Source: Defluviitaleaceae bacterium (lineage in GTDB: Bacteria; Bacillota; Clostridia; Lachnospirales; WQUN01). From it: a stretch of DNA of 64,000 bases. The notes beneath the pieces are model-generated. The model did not search any database and had not been told where the DNA came from. It worked only from the letters and a program-made list of their open reading frames with translations. The first letter of the stretch is position 1. Every line of letters begins with the position of its first letter. The position numbers were made by a program, and so were the translations under genes. The stretch covers positions 1-64,000 of the forward strand of contig WRDO01000009.1 in NCBI GenBank assembly GCA_009779755.1, read 5' to 3'. Shown here piece after piece: positions 34,136 through 43,181 of the stretch.

Positions 34136-35556
34136 ATCAGTTCCCCCGCTTTCCGCAAGGAACGGGCAAGTTCATACTTGCTTGTGCCGTTATACAGCTT
34201 GCCGTCTTCATATTCTAAATGGATGGCGCGGAGGTACATATTGCGCAGGTTGTTGGTGGCTTTGGCTTTTTTACTCAGTTGTTTATAACGGTTGTCGGGG
34301 TCGATGGTAGTAAACCATACGAAGCAATCTTGCAATTTTTCCAGCGGGCGGAGGTTGTGCGAGGTAAATAAAAGCTGCCCTTTACCGTGGTTCATAAAAA
34401 TATCAAGCAAATCACCCAACAAATATTCGAATATACTGGCGTCCAGTTCGTCTATGACCAATGTGAAGCCGGGGTTATTGTATGCCTCGCTAAAAAGGGT
34501 GATGAAGGATACGATTTTTTTAATGCCTACAGATTCGTTTTTGATGGGAAGATTACCTACATCTTTGCGGTAAGAAAATAGCTCAACGTTGTGATAATCG
34601 TCATCTTTATCCAATGACGATTTTTCAGCATCGCATTTGAGTGAGAATCCGGGTGCGATACAAGATAGGACTTGGTTTACGCTTGGAAGTAATCGTTTAA
34701 TATCATTAGCGTATTTTTGGGGCATGGATACAACCTTGTTTAATAAATCAGGTATTCCCCAGGGTAGCTTGTTTTCGGTACCCGCGTTTATCACCATATA
34801 GAAATTATCTTTTTTTCCCGCTTGTTCTTCAATGACATACAATGATCGTATCGCGTATACCTTAAGTCTATTTATAATAACACTTATGATCAACGAAAAA
34901 ATGTTTTCGCTTTCATCGAGATTTTTATCCATTATATTACTTGTTTGGCTTGCGAAAATAAAAGAACGCGATGTATTTAACGTGAGTATGCGTTGCTCTT
35001 CCAATTCCTTTGACGCGAGGGGACCGCACCCGAATAATTCCCTTTTTTTCTTTGCATCCATTTTTAGTTCACATATTTCGTTGGTTTCAATGGCTTTTTG
35101 CATTTTAGTTAGCTTGCCATTCTTAATCCATCCGGCATGTAATTTTTCGTTCGAAATCTTTACGATAATTTTAGGTTTTTCATTGCTTTCGTTTGGATCC
35201 GTATGACGAGCCACCGTAAATCCGTATCTTGCCGTTCCGCTAAAATTACAAGAATCATCTATTAAAACGAATTCCACTTCCATTGAATATCCGTTTTTAC
35301 CATGCGCGATATAATTTAATAAATAGGGAGGCAATTCATTCCCGCTCATCACCTGCCTTAGTACCCCCAACGCTTCCACCAGCACCGTTTTACCGGAGGC
35401 GTTTTGCCCATACAAGCCCATGATGTGCGATTTTTCGTCACGCAATAATTGTTCCGCGTTAAAATTAATCGTACCATGCGATACATTCTTGAAATCCCAC
35501 AAGGAGATTTTATTTATCCTAACCCTTACTTCATTCATATTTTCCATCCCCTTCAT
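34132..35556 (-). CDS. AAA ATPase of the AbiLi/RloA/AriA type
   Basis: A 474-residue SMC/ABC-like ATPase: an N-terminal strand set SLWDFKNVSHGTINFN, Walker A MGLYGQNASGKTVLVEAL, a long helical insert, then Walker B TLVIDELDASIFEYLL and the switch His in LLFTSHNLRPLEKLQDC. Such stand-alone ATPases sense phage infection and release or activate a partner nuclease. Here the partner is the TOPRIM-like gene overlapping by 4 bases. Sampled lines are AT-rich (17 of 60 G+C at 34861-34920), which suggests transfer. It has its own promoter, insulated by the rsmG terminator. Confidence 0.8.
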   Translation of the reverse strand: MKGMENMNEVRVRINKISLWDFKNVSHGTINFNAEQLLRDEKSHIMGLYGQNASGKTVLVEALGVLRQVMSGNELPPYLLNYIAHGKNGYSMEVEFVLIDDSCNFSGTARYGFTVARHTDPNESNEKPKIIVKISNEKLHAGWIKNGKLTKMQKAIETNEICELKMDAKKKRELFGCGPLASKELEEQRILTLNTSRSFIFASQTSNIMDKNLDESENIFSLIISVIINRLKVYAIRSLYVIEEQAGKKDNFYMVINAGTENKLPWGIPDLLNKVVSMPQKYANDIKRLLPSVNQVLSCIAPGFSLKCDAEKSSLDKDDDYHNVELFSYRKDVGNLPIKNESVGIKKIVSFITLFSEAYNNPGFTLVIDELDASIFEYLLGDLLDIFMNHGKGQLLFTSHNLRPLEKLQDCFVWFTTIDPDNRYKQLSKKAKATNNLRNMYLRAIHLEYEDGKLYNGTSKYELARSLRKAGELI

Positions 35557-35571
35557 GGATAATCCACTCCA

Positions 35572-35600
35572 TTTATATCATTATATATATTATTAATCAA
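35572..35600 (-). promoter_or_regulatory. Promoter of the ATPase/TOPRIM unit
   Basis: On the minus strand TTGATT (35600-35595) and TATAAA (35577-35572) are separated by exactly 17 bases, 16 bases upstream of the ATPase ATG. The -35 box lies directly beyond the T-run of the rsmG terminator. Confidence 0.6.
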
Positions 35601-35601
35601 C

Positions 35602-35641
35602 AAAAATGCCCTAAACGGAATATTTTATTCCATATAGGGCA
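35602..35641 (-). terminator. Rho-independent terminator of the rpmH-rsmG operon
   Basis: Read on the minus strand, TGCCCTA (35641-35635) pairs with TAGGGCA (35613-35607), and inside it GGAATA pairs with TATTCC around AAA. Five T residues follow (35606-35602). It lies 24 bases after the rsmG stop. Confidence 0.85.
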
Positions 35642-35664
35642 AGTATGTTCCGGTTTATATTAAT

Positions 35665-36324
35665 CTATACTCGTTTAATTATGATTACCGTATGCCGCAG
35701 CGTGTCCCCCATCGGCGTGTATACGACTTCCCGTACTGTACCGCGGTATTTTTTCAGCGTATCCGCGGCTTCCTCCAATTCGTCGGAAATATCGGGGCCC
35801 TTCATCGCTAAAAACAACCCGCCGGGCTCCAGGAGGGGCAACGCGCATTTGCACAGCTTGTCCAAGCGTGCCACGGCGCGGGCGGTTATTACGTCGAACT
35901 CAAAGCCGGGCAACAAACGATGCAGGTCCTCCGCGCGTGCGTGGATGAAATCGGCTTTTATTTCCAATGCCCCAAGTGTTTCCTGTAAAAAAGTAATGCG
36001 CTTGCGAAGCGAATCCAGTAGGGTGAGCTTTATATTCGTTCGGGCGATTTTTAGCGGTACGCCGGGGAAACCCGCACCCGTACCGATGTCCAGCAAGGAA
36101 AACGCCCCCCGCGGCAAAAAGGGCAGCAATGTAAAGCTGTCGATAAAATGCTTGACCGCAAAGTCTTCATCGGAAGTGATGGAGGTTAAGTTCATTTTCC
36201 TGTTCTTTTCAAGTACGAGCGCTTGGAAACGCGACAACTGTTGATATTGCTTCTTCGTCAATGATAGGTTTCGTTTGCCTGTTTGTTGGTTTTTAAGCCA
36301 ATCCCTTATTAAATCCTCGCGCAT
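35665..36324 (-). CDS. rsmG: 16S rRNA m7G527 methyltransferase RsmG
   Basis: A 219-residue RsmG (GidB): the N-terminal helical part QLSRFQALVLEKNRKMNLTS is followed by DFAVKHFIDSFTLLP and the SAM motif LLDIGTGAGFPGVPLKIA, then LTLLDSLRKRITFLQETL and ITARAVARLDKLCKCALPLL. It methylates N7 of G527 in 16S rRNA. It is the last gene of the rpmH-mnmG run, one base after the preceding gene, and is followed by a strong terminator. Confidence 0.97.
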   Translation of the reverse strand: MREDLIRDWLKNQQTGKRNLSLTKKQYQQLSRFQALVLEKNRKMNLTSITSDEDFAVKHFIDSFTLLPFLPRGAFSLLDIGTGAGFPGVPLKIARTNIKLTLLDSLRKRITFLQETLGALEIKADFIHARAEDLHRLLPGFEFDVITARAVARLDKLCKCALPLLEPGGLFLAMKGPDISDELEEAADTLKKYRGTVREVVYTPMGDTLRHTVIIIKRV

Positions 36325-36325
36325 A

Positions 36326-36772
36326 TTATACCCCCCGCGGACAATCTTCCTGCTCGACGGCGCAGATTTTCCATATACCGTGCTTGTCGGGTTCCCTTAT
36401 CATGCGCAAATGCACCAAGCGGCGCAGGTTGCGCTCCGGGTCGGCTACGTAGAGCGAGCGCGTTATAAACCGCTTGGGGTCGCCGCCGTATGTGGCTTTG
36501 TTCACCCATTTGCAAAAATAGGCGCACGCGCCGTCTTCGGCGTCGCCGGGCAGCAATTCGCGCAGGGCGTTAAGGTCCAATCCGCCGACGTACATCTTGC
36601 TGACGAAAGCCCACGCGGAATCGGGGTTGGCTTGCACCGCCTCGATGAAACGCGCCGCCACGCCGTGGTCGCCGGAAATATCCATGTATACGGCTGCGCG
36701 CTCCCCGTACGGTACGGGTAAAGCGATCGGTTTCGATTTTGAATCGTTTATGTGGATAAAAGGAAATTGCAT
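36326..36772 (-). CDS. Uncharacterised 148-residue protein in the mnmG-rsmG operon
   Basis: A small soluble protein starting MQFPFIHINDSKSKPIALPV and containing AAVYMDISGDHGVAARFIEA and RRLVHLRMIREPDKHGIW. The latter part could form a small beta-sheet-plus-helix fold such as an NTF2-like domain, but I recognise no family. It sits between a VanZ-family gene and rsmG with gaps of 10 bases and 1 base, so it is part of the operon. It is not one of the usual members of this conserved gene run. Confidence 0.7.
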   Translation of the reverse strand: MQFPFIHINDSKSKPIALPVPYGERAAVYMDISGDHGVAARFIEAVQANPDSAWAFVSKMYVGGLDLNALRELLPGDAEDGACAYFCKWVNKATYGGDPKRFITRSLYVADPERNLRRLVHLRMIREPDKHGIWKICAVEQEDCPRGV

Positions 36773-36782
36773 ACAATCCCTC

Positions 36783-37292
36783 CTATGTATTCTTAAGACC
36801 GGAGGAATCGCTTCCCTCCACTATATGCCGTTGCCTGCGCAAAAGCCACAACAACGCCAACCCCGTGCCTGCCGCCGCGCCCGCTGCGTTTATCAGCATA
36901 TCGCTTACCGCGCACACCCGCCCCGGTACGAAATATTGGTGGATTTCGTCCGTAATGCCGTACACGGCGGCGATACCCCACGATACGAGGAACAGCCGGT
37001 ATCCCCTTATATAATATATCAACGAATGCGTAATGCAAATCGCCAATATCAGGTAGACCGTAAAATGCGCGCCCTTCCGCAGGATAAAATTAAGCATATC
37101 CTCGCTTAAGGGAATAGAAGGGAACCATTCGAGCAACCTGACAACGATAAACATACCGGCTTTGGCGGAATCGTCACCGGGCATGGACGAGGAATAAAAG
37201 ATCCCCGCAGCCGCGGCAAGTGCTAAAATCGGCCATATTATCCGCATGGCGCGAAGGGTTCCATGGTCGCGCTTATTCATTTTCCGTTTCAT
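36783..37292 (-). CDS. VanZ-family membrane protein
   Basis: A 169-residue protein with four hydrophobic segments and the VanZ pattern: [15 protein letters not shown] after the first helix, [20 protein letters not shown] and [20 protein letters not shown] with the D-E-x-H-Q signature, then [20 protein letters not shown]. VanZ gives low-level teicoplanin resistance in vanA strains, but most chromosomal relatives have no known role. The gene overlaps the end of mnmG by 20 bases; a later ATG at about 37280 is a possible start. Confidence 0.92.
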   Translation of the reverse strand: MKRKMNKRDHGTLRAMRIIWPILALAAAAGIFYSSSMPGDDSAKAGMFIVVRLLEWFPSIPLSEDMLNFILRKGAHFTVYLILAICITHSLIYYIRGYRLFLVSWGIAAVYGITDEIHQYFVPGRVCAVSDMLINAAGAAAGTGLALLWLLRRQRHIVEGSDSSGLKNT

Positions 37293-39195
37293 TTCTGTGG
37301 GTTTTCGTTTTCATGTAAATCATCAGGATACCCAAATCCGCGGGCGAAACCCCCGTAATCCTTGAGGCTTGTCCGAAATTGGCGGGGCGGTGCTTCATCA
37401 GCTTTTGCCGCGCTTCGATACGTAAGCCGTGAATGTTTTCATAATCCAAATCAGGGGGCAGGGGGCGAGATTCGATCTTGGTGAATTGCTCGGCTAACGT
37501 TTGCTGCATGGCGATGTAGCCTTCGTATTTGATTTGAATGTTGACTTGCTCGCGGACGGCATCCAATACGAAGGAAGGGGAAATGGGGCATTCCAACGTC
37601 GCTTGTACGTCCAATTCGGTTATATCCCCGTAATCCAGCTCGGGGCGTTTGATTAAATCCGCCAGCTTCGCGCCGGAGGATAAGGGTGCGCTGTTTCTTT
37701 TCGTTAACATGGGGTTGGCTATTTCCGGGGAAATGGTGGTGGATTTTAGACGTTTGATTTCCGCTTCGATCAGGTCTTTTTTTTGCAAGAAACGTAAGTA
37801 ACGTTCCTCGGGGATGAGACCGGCTTGGTAACCCAACGGCGTAAGGCGCAAATCGGCGTTGTCCTGCCTCAACAGTAAGCGGTATTCCGCGCGGGAGGTC
37901 ATCATACGGTAGGGTTCGGCGGTGCCCTTCGTCACGAGGTCGTCTATCAGCACGCCGACATAACCCTGCGCGCGGGTGATATGCATCGTTTTACCGGCGG
38001 CGTTAACCCCGGCGACCAGCCCTTGCGCGGCGGCTTCCTCGTAGCCGCTGGAGCCGCATATCTGGCCCGCGAAAAAAAGACCGCCGATGTGTTTGGCTTC
38101 CAAGCCGAGCGTCAGTTGCGTCGCGTCGATGCAATCATATTCGATGGCGTACGCGTAACGCATGATCTCCACGTTTTCCAACCCCGGTACGCTGCGGTAT
38201 ACGCGCTCCTGCACGTCCTCCGGTAAGGCTGAGCTCATGCCTTGGACGTACATTTCCTCCGTGTTTTCGCCTTCCGGCTCGATAAAAACGGGATGCCTTT
38301 CCTTATCGGCGAAGCGTACGACCTTATCCTCGATGGACGGGCAGTACCGCGTACCCGTTGCGGTGATCAAACCGCTGTACATGGCCGAACGGTGGATATC
38401 CCCACGGATGATGGCATGTGTTTCGGGTGTTGTGTACGTCAGATAACAAGGAATTTGCTCGCGCGTAATCTGCGCGGGGTCGGTTTCAAACGAAAAGGGT
38501 ACGGTTTTTTCGTCGCCGTGCTGTACCGCCATCTTCGTAAAATCAATGCTCCTGCGGTGTACACGCGCGGGCGTACCGGTTTTAAAACGTTGCAACGTAA
38601 AACCCATTTCCCGCAAACACGCGCTCAGCCTGCGTGAACAACGCTGCCCGCCGGGCCCCGTTTCGGTCACCGTTTCCCCGTACAGGCAACGCGCGTTCAA
38701 ATAGGTACCCGAACAAACAACGACCGCGTCGCATTCCGTCACCGCGCCCGATTCGGTACGTACGGCAGTGACACGGGGCATTAATAATGGGGATGGTTCC
38801 CCCTTTTCCGCGTCGGGGGCCGTTATTATCTCCACTACCTCCCCTTCGCGCAGTACGATATTGGGTTCACGTTCCAACGCTTGTTTCATGTAAGCCATAT
38901 ACCGCTTTTTATCCGCCTGTGCGCGGAGGCTGTATACCGCGGGACCTTTGCCGGTATTAAGCATTCGGCTTTGCAAAAAAACCGCGTCGATGGCTTTACC
39001 CATTTCGCCGCCCAATGCGTCGATTTCGCGTACCAAGTGGCCCTTTGCGCTGCCGCCGATGCAAGGGTTGCAAGGCATCATGGCGATACCGTCCAAGCTC
39101 ATGGCGAAAAGCGTTACCCGCGCGCCTATCCGCGCCGCCGCCAACGCCGCCTCGCAACCGGCGTGCCCGCCGCCGATGACCGCGATGTGCCTCAT
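37273..39195 (-). CDS. mnmG: tRNA uridine-5-carboxymethylaminomethyl modification enzyme MnmG
   Basis: A 640-residue FAD protein of full family length: the dinucleotide-binding [20 protein letters not shown] at the N-terminus, [20 protein letters not shown], the family signature region [40 protein letters not shown] and a C-terminal helical domain ending with [17 protein letters not shown]. With MnmE it installs the cmnm5 group at U34 of certain tRNAs. It directly follows mnmE. Confidence 0.98.
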   Translation of the reverse strand: MRHIAVIGGGHAGCEAALAAARIGARVTLFAMSLDGIAMMPCNPCIGGSAKGHLVREIDALGGEMGKAIDAVFLQSRMLNTGKGPAVYSLRAQADKKRYMAYMKQALEREPNIVLREGEVVEIITAPDAEKGEPSPLLMPRVTAVRTESGAVTECDAVVVCSGTYLNARCLYGETVTETGPGGQRCSRRLSACLREMGFTLQRFKTGTPARVHRRSIDFTKMAVQHGDEKTVPFSFETDPAQITREQIPCYLTYTTPETHAIIRGDIHRSAMYSGLITATGTRYCPSIEDKVVRFADKERHPVFIEPEGENTEEMYVQGMSSALPEDVQERVYRSVPGLENVEIMRYAYAIEYDCIDATQLTLGLEAKHIGGLFFAGQICGSSGYEEAAAQGLVAGVNAAGKTMHITRAQGYVGVLIDDLVTKGTAEPYRMMTSRAEYRLLLRQDNADLRLTPLGYQAGLIPEERYLRFLQKKDLIEAEIKRLKSTTISPEIANPMLTKRNSAPLSSGAKLADLIKRPELDYGDITELDVQATLECPISPSFVLDAVREQVNIQIKYEGYIAMQQTLAEQFTKIESRPLPPDLDYENIHGLRIEARQKLMKHRPANFGQASRITGVSPADLGILMIYMKTKTHRNETENE

Positions 39196-40563
39196 CTATT
39201 TACCCACACAAAATTCCGCAAAGATACGGTCGATGATATCGTCCGCGTATTCCAACCCCAATATATGTCCCAATGAGAGATAAGCCGCGCGCAGGGGGAT
39301 GGCGGCGATGTCTTCGGTTTCGTTTCTTTCGAAGGCTTCGATACCGTCGGCTACATGCCCGATCGCTTCGTTAATCAACAGCCTGTGCCGCTCCCGCGTG
39401 ATGACGTCGCTTTCCGCGAAGTCGTTTATCCCGACATCCCTTGCGCCCGTTAAAAAGGTTTTTTTGATCGTTTCGTACAATCGGTCCAATCCTTGCCCCG
39501 TTTTAGCGGAAACGGGGATAACCAAATCGCTCCATTCCCATTCATCCGTTAACGGCAAATCGCATTTATTCACTATTATAATGGTTTTTTGTTTTTCCCC
39601 ATATTTGTGTATGGCCGGGTCTTTGTATTTTACCCCGCCGTCCACTACCTGTAATATTAATTCCGCGTTCCTTATCGCCTCATGTGTCCGACCGAGTCCC
39701 AATAACTCCACGGGGTCATTTGTTTTACGCAGACCCGCCGTATCCATCAGCACCAACGGCACGCCGTTCACCCGAACCTGCTCGGTTAAGACGTCGCGTG
39801 TGGTACCCGGTAATTCATGCGTTATCGCCCTATCCTCACCCAAGATGGCGTTAAGTAAAGTGGATTTGCCCGCGTTGGGTGCGCCGACGATGGCGGTCTT
39901 TACGCCTTCACGTAAAACCCGCCCGACCTCCGCCGTTTTAAGCAATGCCTGCATTTCGGCGAGCAGGGCTTGTCCTTCGGTTATGATCGTATCGCGGTTA
40001 AGGGTTTCTTCCTCGTGTTCGGGATAATCGATACTTAAGGCGATGTTCGCCAACCAACGCAGGATTGTATCGCGGCACGCCGCCACACGGTTCGATAACC
40101 CGCCGCCCAATTGCCTTAAGCCCGCCGCCCTCGCCGCTTCGTTGTTTGCGTTAACCAAATCCATCACGGCTTCGGCTTGCGTCAAATTAATCCGACCATT
40201 TAAAAAGGCCCGCTTGGTGAATTCACCCGGCAAGGCCAAACGTGCCCCGTTATCCAATACGGCGTCAAGCACGCCGTACATCGTCGAAAATCCGCCATGG
40301 GCATATATTTCAACGACATCCTCCCGCGTGAAGGAACGCGGCGCGCGCATACAGCACAACATTACTTCATCAATAACGCTTTTGTTGTGTACGACCTTAC
40401 CGTAATACATTTGATGGGAAGCAAAGGATTTGACCCTGCCCCCCGCGGGTAAAAAGATCGCCTTCAATACATCGGCCGCACCCGCGCCCGATAACCGTAC
40501 GATACCTACGGCCCCGCGTCCGGGCGGCGTGGCGACGGCAGCGATTACGTCGTTATCGGTCAC
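39196..40563 (-). CDS. mnmE: tRNA modification GTPase MnmE
   Basis: A 455-residue protein with the N-terminal folate-binding part (DNDVIAAVATPPGRGAVGIV), a helical domain and an inserted G domain: GAPNAGKSTLLNAILGEDRA (G1), DTAGLRKTNDPVE (G3) and NKCDL (G4). It ends in FAEFCVGK, carrying the C-terminal C-x-G-K of the family. It partners MnmG at tRNA U34. Its start overlaps the jag stop by 4 bases. Confidence 0.98.
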   Translation of the reverse strand: MTDNDVIAAVATPPGRGAVGIVRLSGAGAADVLKAIFLPAGGRVKSFASHQMYYGKVVHNKSVIDEVMLCCMRAPRSFTREDVVEIYAHGGFSTMYGVLDAVLDNGARLALPGEFTKRAFLNGRINLTQAEAVMDLVNANNEAARAAGLRQLGGGLSNRVAACRDTILRWLANIALSIDYPEHEEETLNRDTIITEGQALLAEMQALLKTAEVGRVLREGVKTAIVGAPNAGKSTLLNAILGEDRAITHELPGTTRDVLTEQVRVNGVPLVLMDTAGLRKTNDPVELLGLGRTHEAIRNAELILQVVDGGVKYKDPAIHKYGEKQKTIIIVNKCDLPLTDEWEWSDLVIPVSAKTGQGLDRLYETIKKTFLTGARDVGINDFAESDVITRERHRLLINEAIGHVADGIEAFERNETEDIAAIPLRAAYLSLGHILGLEYADDIIDRIFAEFCVGK

Positions 40564-41201
40564 GCTTCGCGCGATTTATTCATGGTCGTGATCACCACAT
40601 GGCGGAACGGTTCGTTCCCTTCGCTGTACGTACGGATAAAACGGTCGTTTTGCAATACGGTATGGATGATGTGCCGCTCGTAACGGCTCATGGGTTCAAG
40701 GCTTACGGGCTTGCGGATGGCCTTTACTTTACGGGCGAGGTTCTGCGCCAAGCTCTCCAAGGTTTCGCGGCGGCGTTTACGGTAATTTTCCGTGTCGAGG
40801 ATTACGCTGAATTCCGGTACGCCCCCCCGATTGACCACGAGGTTCGTCAAATACTGTAAGGCGTCCAGCGTCGCGCCGCGTTTGCCGATAAGGATACCCA
40901 TATTTTCGCCAACCACGTTGATGTTCAGATATTTTTCCTTGCGCGTCGTTTCGATGGTTACGCTTAAGCCCATAGCCAGCGTTACTTCCCGCAGGAATTC
41001 CTTCGCGGATTGCACGGGGTCGTAATTACGCGTCACCGCCACCATGGCGGGGCGCCCGCCGATGCCGAACAGCCCGCCTTTCGCGCCCGGGTCCAATATT
41101 TCGATCGTTACGTCGTCTTTGGTTGCATCCAGCACCATTAATGCGGCCGCAATGGCCTCTTCCGGCGTTTTGCCGGTTTTCTCGATCCTATCACGATTCA
41201 T
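40560..41201 (-). CDS. jag: RNA-binding protein KhpB (Jag/EloR)
   Basis: A 213-residue protein with the three expected parts: a Jag-N domain (EKTGKTPEEAIAAALMVLD ... GAKGGLFGIGG), a KH domain with the G-x-x-G loop ENMGILIGKRGATLDALQYL and an R3H domain (MSRYERHIIHTVLQND). KhpB binds RNA and affects cell elongation in Firmicutes. It lies 3 bases after yidC and overlaps mnmE by 4 bases. Confidence 0.96.
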   Translation of the reverse strand: MNRDRIEKTGKTPEEAIAAALMVLDATKDDVTIEILDPGAKGGLFGIGGRPAMVAVTRNYDPVQSAKEFLREVTLAMGLSVTIETTRKEKYLNINVVGENMGILIGKRGATLDALQYLTNLVVNRGGVPEFSVILDTENYRKRRRETLESLAQNLARKVKAIRKPVSLEPMSRYERHIIHTVLQNDRFIRTYSEGNEPFRHVVITTMNKSREA

Positions 41202-41204
41202 TTT

Positions 41205-42353
41205 CTACGCCTCTTCCTTTTTCAAAAACGGCAAACGGAACGGCACGCCCGCTTGCTTGTTCATTACGATTTGCTGCACCAAGCGGTACAGGTTGGAAGT
41301 GATCCAATATAACCCTACGCCCGCGGGGAAGCTGACGGTAATAAAACCCATGAACAGCGGCATAACGGTCATCATCACGGTTTGCATGGTTTTGGCTTGC
41401 TGGTCTTTCGCTTTGTTTACCTGTTGGCTGAACCAGGAAGTCGCCATCGTCGTTAAAACCGCCAAGATCGGGATAATAATCCCCGGCAAGCGCCATCCGC
41501 TGTTCTCCTTAAGCGATAAGCCGAAGAAGAACTCGATCGACTGCATTCGATCGAAATAAGCCTGAACCCTCGGCAGGTAGGCGGGTTGCGTTTGCCCGAT
41601 TTGCCCGAGTAAGGTATTCCAATCCTCCTGGCTGAAGCGGTCCAATACGCGCGACATATGCTCCGGCAACCCCAGCACGATAACGTCCGTCGTACCCAAT
41701 GTGTTTAACGCCGTTTGCATGGCTACGTCGGGGTGCATACCCCCGGCGATCAGCCCGTTGAAGATACTCATCAGCGTATTCCCGTTTACCTGCCAAGCGT
41801 CGGGGATGTAGGGCAACGCCAACGGCACCATGATATCGATGTACCCCGGCACGGCGATGATGGCCGAGGAGACGTCGTCATACAGCGCCGTAAGTACGGT
41901 AATGTATTGGAAACTTTGGTTCATAATATAAAGAAGGCCGAAGAACAAGGGCATTTGTATCAGCATGGGCAAACAGCTGCCCAGCGGATTAACCTTGTGC
42001 TTGGCCCATAGGGCTTGCGTTTCCTGGCTTATCTTTTGCTTGGTTTCGGCGTCGTTCTTGCCGCCGTATTTGGCTTTGATCTTCTCGATTTCGGGGTTGA
42101 GCTTTTGCATTTTGATCATGGATTTCTGCGCTTTTACGTTTAGGGGGAGCAGCATGGTCATGGCCACGACGGTGAGCATGATAATCGCGAACCCCAGCGA
42201 ATTGTTGGGTGTGATCCAATACGCGAAGTCGAACATAAAACTCAGGATCGTACCGAACAGCCACGCGATGGGCCCCACAATAATACCGGGTTCGGATTGT
42301 ACCGGTCTTCCCAGTATAACCGCGTCTTGCAAGAATCCTAACAGACCGTACAT
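41205..42353 (-). CDS. yidC: Membrane protein insertase YidC with enlarged central loop
   Basis: At 382 residues it is longer than the usual Gram-positive YidC (about 250-290). The core is intact: a first helix near residues 47-65, MTMLLPLNVKAQKSMIKMQK with the cytoplasmic coiled hairpin, NPLGSCLPMLIQMPLFFGLL, and near the end VMMTVMPLFMGFITVSFPAG followed by GLYWITSNLYRLVQQ. Roughly 110 extra residues, rich in L-P-x-x-x and helix-like sequence, lie between the second core helix and LKENSGWRLPGIII, probably on the outer face. No lipobox is visible at the start. Confidence 0.95.
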   Translation of the reverse strand: MYGLLGFLQDAVILGRPVQSEPGIIVGPIAWLFGTILSFMFDFAYWITPNNSLGFAIIMLTVVAMTMLLPLNVKAQKSMIKMQKLNPEIEKIKAKYGGKNDAETKQKISQETQALWAKHKVNPLGSCLPMLIQMPLFFGLLYIMNQSFQYITVLTALYDDVSSAIIAVPGYIDIMVPLALPYIPDAWQVNGNTLMSIFNGLIAGGMHPDVAMQTALNTLGTTDVIVLGLPEHMSRVLDRFSQEDWNTLLGQIGQTQPAYLPRVQAYFDRMQSIEFFFGLSLKENSGWRLPGIIIPILAVLTTMATSWFSQQVNKAKDQQAKTMQTVMMTVMPLFMGFITVSFPAGVGLYWITSNLYRLVQQIVMNKQAGVPFRLPFLKKEEA

Positions 42354-42387
42354 GGTAACTACCTCCGAATGGGCGTAATCCCCACTA

Positions 42388-42594
42388 TTAAGGCACGGGG
42401 TCGTATCCGCCCCGGCTAAATGGGTTGCACCTCAATATACGTTTAAATCCTAACCAAATACCCTTCGCCGCGCCGTATGTCTCAATCGCTTCATACGTAT
42501 AACGGGAGCAGGACGGGTAATACTTGCATCTTAACCCCAAATACGGCCCGATCGCGAGCTGGTAAAAACGGATCAATCCCAACGTGACCTTCAT
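42388..42594 (-). CDS. yidD: Membrane insertion efficiency factor YidD
   Basis: A 68-residue basic protein with the full YidD pattern: [55 protein letters not shown] and a final D-P-V-P. The cysteines in C-K-Y-Y-P-S-C-S and R-C-N-P are conserved. It overlaps rnpA by 4 bases and precedes yidC, as in most bacteria. Confidence 0.97.
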   Translation of the reverse strand: MKVTLGLIRFYQLAIGPYLGLRCKYYPSCSRYTYEAIETYGAAKGIWLGFKRILRCNPFSRGGYDPVP

Positions 42595-42953
42595 TTCGCC
42601 TTCATCCGCTTAAGCAAATCCCCCAAGGCCCTATCCACTTGGGCGAACGCACCCGTGCGCGGCAAAGCCCCCGCGGCAGGGCGGGCCACCACAACATAAT
42701 CATACCCCGGAGCCAAGGTACGTAAGCGGCAGCTTTCCTTTACCAACCGCTTTACCCGATTGCGCGTAACGGCATTCCCCACTTTCTTGCTGACGGAAAG
42801 GCCGAGGCGAGGCGTATCCGGCGATTCCGCTTCGCCGTGCGCCTTCATGTAAAGCACAAAAAGGGGGCCGGCCGTATACCTGCCCCTTTGATACACATGT
42901 CGGAAGGCGTTGCCGGTACGCAAGGAGGGGATGGGGCTAAGCGGACAATACAT
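42591..42953 (-). CDS. rnpA: Ribonuclease P protein component
   Basis: A 120-residue basic protein: [20 protein letters not shown] at the N-terminus, [20 protein letters not shown] followed by RLVKESCR (the conserved R-N-R-x-K-R-x-x-R/K-E motif) and [12 protein letters not shown]. It assists the RNase P RNA in maturing tRNA 5' ends. The ATG at 42953 lies 17 bases inside rpmH, so translation is probably coupled to L34. Confidence 0.97.
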   Translation of the reverse strand: MYCPLSPIPSLRTGNAFRHVYQRGRYTAGPLFVLYMKAHGEAESPDTPRLGLSVSKKVGNAVTRNRVKRLVKESCRLRTLAPGYDYVVVARPAAGALPRTGAFAQVDRALGDLLKRMKAK

Positions 42954-43074
42954 GCCTGCCTTTAAGACGCCTTCTTTGCAATACCTTGCGCCCGTTGGAC
43001 GTACTCATGCGCTTGCGGAAACCGTGCACCTTGCTGCGCTGGCGCTTTTTGGGTTGGAACGTTCTTTTACTCAT
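42937..43074 (-). CDS. rpmH: 50S ribosomal protein L34
   Basis: A 45-residue protein found by reading the minus strand from ATG 43074: [20 protein letters not shown], then a [20 protein letters not shown] core, ending H-V-L-S-A before TAG (42939-42937). It matches L34 over its whole length. The usual R-A-R-R-R-K-G-R tail is replaced by [10 protein letters not shown] consensus promoter lies upstream, and rnpA starts within its last codons. Confidence 0.97.
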   Translation of the reverse strand: MSKRTFQPKKRQRSKVHGFRKRMSTSNGRKVLQRRRLKGRHVLSA

Positions 43075-43137
43075 ATGACTCACGCTTTCTATAAAGATTC
43101 GTACAGTTATTGTATAATTAACCTATACGCATCGGGC

Positions 43138-43166
43138 ATTATATGCCTTGATTTACAGCTCGTCAA
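43138..43166 (-). promoter_or_regulatory. Sigma-A promoter of the rpmH operon
   Basis: On the minus strand TTGACG (43166-43161) and TATAAT (43143-43138) are exactly 17 bases apart. The start of transcription would fall near 43131, leaving a leader of about 57 bases before rpmH. This is the strongest sigma-A match found in the window. Confidence 0.9.
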
Positions 43167-43181
43167 TAAGGGGTAAATGAA

